From contig JALKBU010000639.1 of NCBI GenBank assembly GCA_023091735.1, positions 1 to 29,690 on the forward strand: a stretch of 29,690 bases of DNA. The letters run 5' to 3'. Of the stretch, positions 28,872 through 29,690 are shown piece after piece. Positions within the stretch are counted from its first letter, which is position 1. Each line of letters opens with the position of its first letter. The position numbers and the translations under genes are program-made. This stretch comes from Trichomonas tenax (Eukaryota > Parabasalia > Trichomonadida > Trichomonadidae). Below the pieces are notes generated by a model that was not told the origin of the DNA, made no database searches, and was given only the letters and a program-made list of their open reading frames with translations.

Positions 28872-29195
28872 ATGGAAGTAGAAGGAACGTATTGCGGATT
28901 CAAGAAATCGTATTTAACGGATTTGCCGCAAACAGCGAGGAAGATTTCAAAATTATTTAATAAGAAAATTGTAAATGATGTTTGGTTTGATTTGAAGAGT
29001 GAACGAATAATTAAGAAAAATACGATAAGGAAAAATAAACAAGAATATCCATATATTTATATACGAAGTTCAGAGGTTTTGATAAAATATGAAAATGAGG
29101 AAATATACGAAAATACGAAAAGGATTGTTGAGATAATGAGAGGAATTAAGATTGACGGAATAGTTAGATTTATGATGAAAAAATACTTCTCGTAA
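28872..29195 (+). CDS. Small basic protein of unknown function, copy 2
   Basis: A 107-residue protein identical to the upstream copy except for K instead of R at residue 103 (one A/G change). It lies 785 bp downstream in the same orientation. The immediate upstream 45 bp is highly conserved; the 5' segment before that is only about 80% similar and the 3' flank about 90%, so the coding part is the best-preserved part of the duplicate. Function unknown; see copy 1 for the residue description. Confidence 0.65.
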   Translation: MEVEGTYCGFKKSYLTDLPQTARKISKLFNKKIVNDVWFDLKSERIIKKNTIRKNKQEYPYIYIRSSEVLIKYENEEIYENTKRIVEIMRGIKIDGIVRFMMKKYFS

Positions 29196-29276
29196 ACAGT
29201 TTGTTATTTTTGTTTTTGGTTGATTTCGATGTGGAAATGAGGAAATGAGGTCGTTTATGTTGAAAATTTGATGAAA

Positions 29277-29385
29277 ATTGATGATTTCGTGAGTTTTGAG
29301 GCATTTCTGGAAAAGCTGAACCAAAAATGAAAATTGGTGAAATTGGTTGATTTTTAGGGATTTACTCGAGTAAATGAGGTGTGGA
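29277..29385 (+). repeat. 109-bp direct repeat, copy 1
   Basis: Matches 29441-29549 at an offset of 164 bp with a single difference (GAGG versus GGGG). It contains TTACTCGAGTAA, a 12-bp palindrome, near its right end. Confidence 0.85.
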
Positions 29386-29440
29386 ACCCTGAAGAAATGG
29401 GGGTAAATGAAGGGAGGAACCCTGAGGAAAAGGGGGTAAA

Positions 29441-29549
29441 ATTGATGATTTCGTGAGTTTTGGGGCATTTCTGGAAAAGCTGAACCAAAAATGAAAATTG
29501 GTGAAATTGGTTGATTTTTAGGGATTTACTCGAGTAAATGAGGTGTGGA
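29441..29549 (+). repeat. 109-bp direct repeat, copy 2
   Basis: Second copy of 29277-29385, followed by different sequence (TTTGAGGATTTACGGGAG). Confidence 0.85.
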
Positions 29550-29690
29550 TTTGAGGATTTACGGGAGCAAATAAGCATTTTTCGGGTGTTTTCACTAAGG
29601 TTCCGGGTTTCCGGGTTCCATGCTTGATTTAAAATCCATTTATATAATACGTATATATTTAGAAAAAGCTGTTCAGAAAAAGCTAAACCA

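Larger units (their letters stand above)
29196..29690. other. Repeat-rich end of the window
   Basis: No gene. It contains two 109-bp direct repeats (29277-29385 and 29441-29549), between them a smaller duplication around GAACCCTGARGAAA, and further copies of the TTTGAGGATTTACGGGAGCA motif (29548 onward). Confidence 0.6.

Noticed and set aside
29070..29578. Minus-strand frames of 74-132 codons rich in Phe, His and Ile
   Set aside because: They are antisense to gene copy 2 and to the direct repeats; similarity between them only reflects the DNA repeats.
1..29690. CRISPR array, rRNA genes or telomeric repeats
   Set aside because: None is visible: no regularly spaced short repeats, no rRNA-like conserved blocks, no telomeric tandem array.

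Overview
The window looks like the genome of a parabasalid protist, probably a trichomonad (Trichomonas or Tritrichomonas type). The sequence is AT-rich. Its genes are long, uninterrupted and intron-less on both strands. It carries a broken copy of a trichomonad-style ankyrin-repeat gene, an RCC1-repeat gene, a very large acidic/lysine-rich WD40 protein, remnants of DNA transposons, and a nuclear-type tRNA-Leu with internal Pol III boxes and a T-run terminator. The organism assignment is inference from gene style, not from a marker gene.

Layout. 1-3.4 kb is a decaying repeat region with a hAT/DUF659-like transposase remnant on the minus strand (about 1.17-1.98 kb), palindromes, a GC-rich hairpin followed by a T-run, and a 51-bp polypurine tract. 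3.4-6.1 kb is one ankyrin-repeat gene broken by at least three in-frame stops and three frameshifts. 6.73-12.81 kb is an intact 2023-aa WD40 protein with a huge charged tail. 12.8-15.5 kb is a long spacer with two strong GC hairpins and a broken surface-protein-like fragment. 15.5-16.6 kb encodes a single-pass membrane protein. 17.3-19.8 kb encodes an RCC1-like protein whose C-terminal half contains about six repeats of roughly 80 residues. 19.98-20.80 kb is a 130-bp perfect inverted repeat, one arm of which begins exactly at the terminator of tRNA-Leu(AAG). 21.06-25.73 kb is a dense group: a helical protein with a C-terminal RapGAP-like domain, a 94-aa histone-fold protein resembling NC2-alpha/DRAP1 or NF-YC, and a convergent 426-aa protein of unknown function. 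25.8-27.0 kb is a roughly 1.17-kb segment bounded by 29-bp terminal inverted repeats. 27.9-29.6 kb holds two near-identical copies of a small basic 107-aa gene, each preceded by the same GC-rich hairpin, with further inverted and direct repeats.

The intact genes look like ordinary cellular functions: a signalling GAP, a transcriptional histone-fold protein, an RCC1 scaffold, a surface membrane protein and a possible cytoskeletal WD40 protein. I see no sign of a single pathway. The part most likely to be undescribed is the 27.9-29.6 kb duplicated unit. Its coding copies differ at one base, while the non-coding DNA between and around them has diverged and carries inverted repeats and a conserved hairpin. 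The RapGAP-like protein with a retained asparagine thumb and the tRNA-anchored inverted repeat are the next most interesting.
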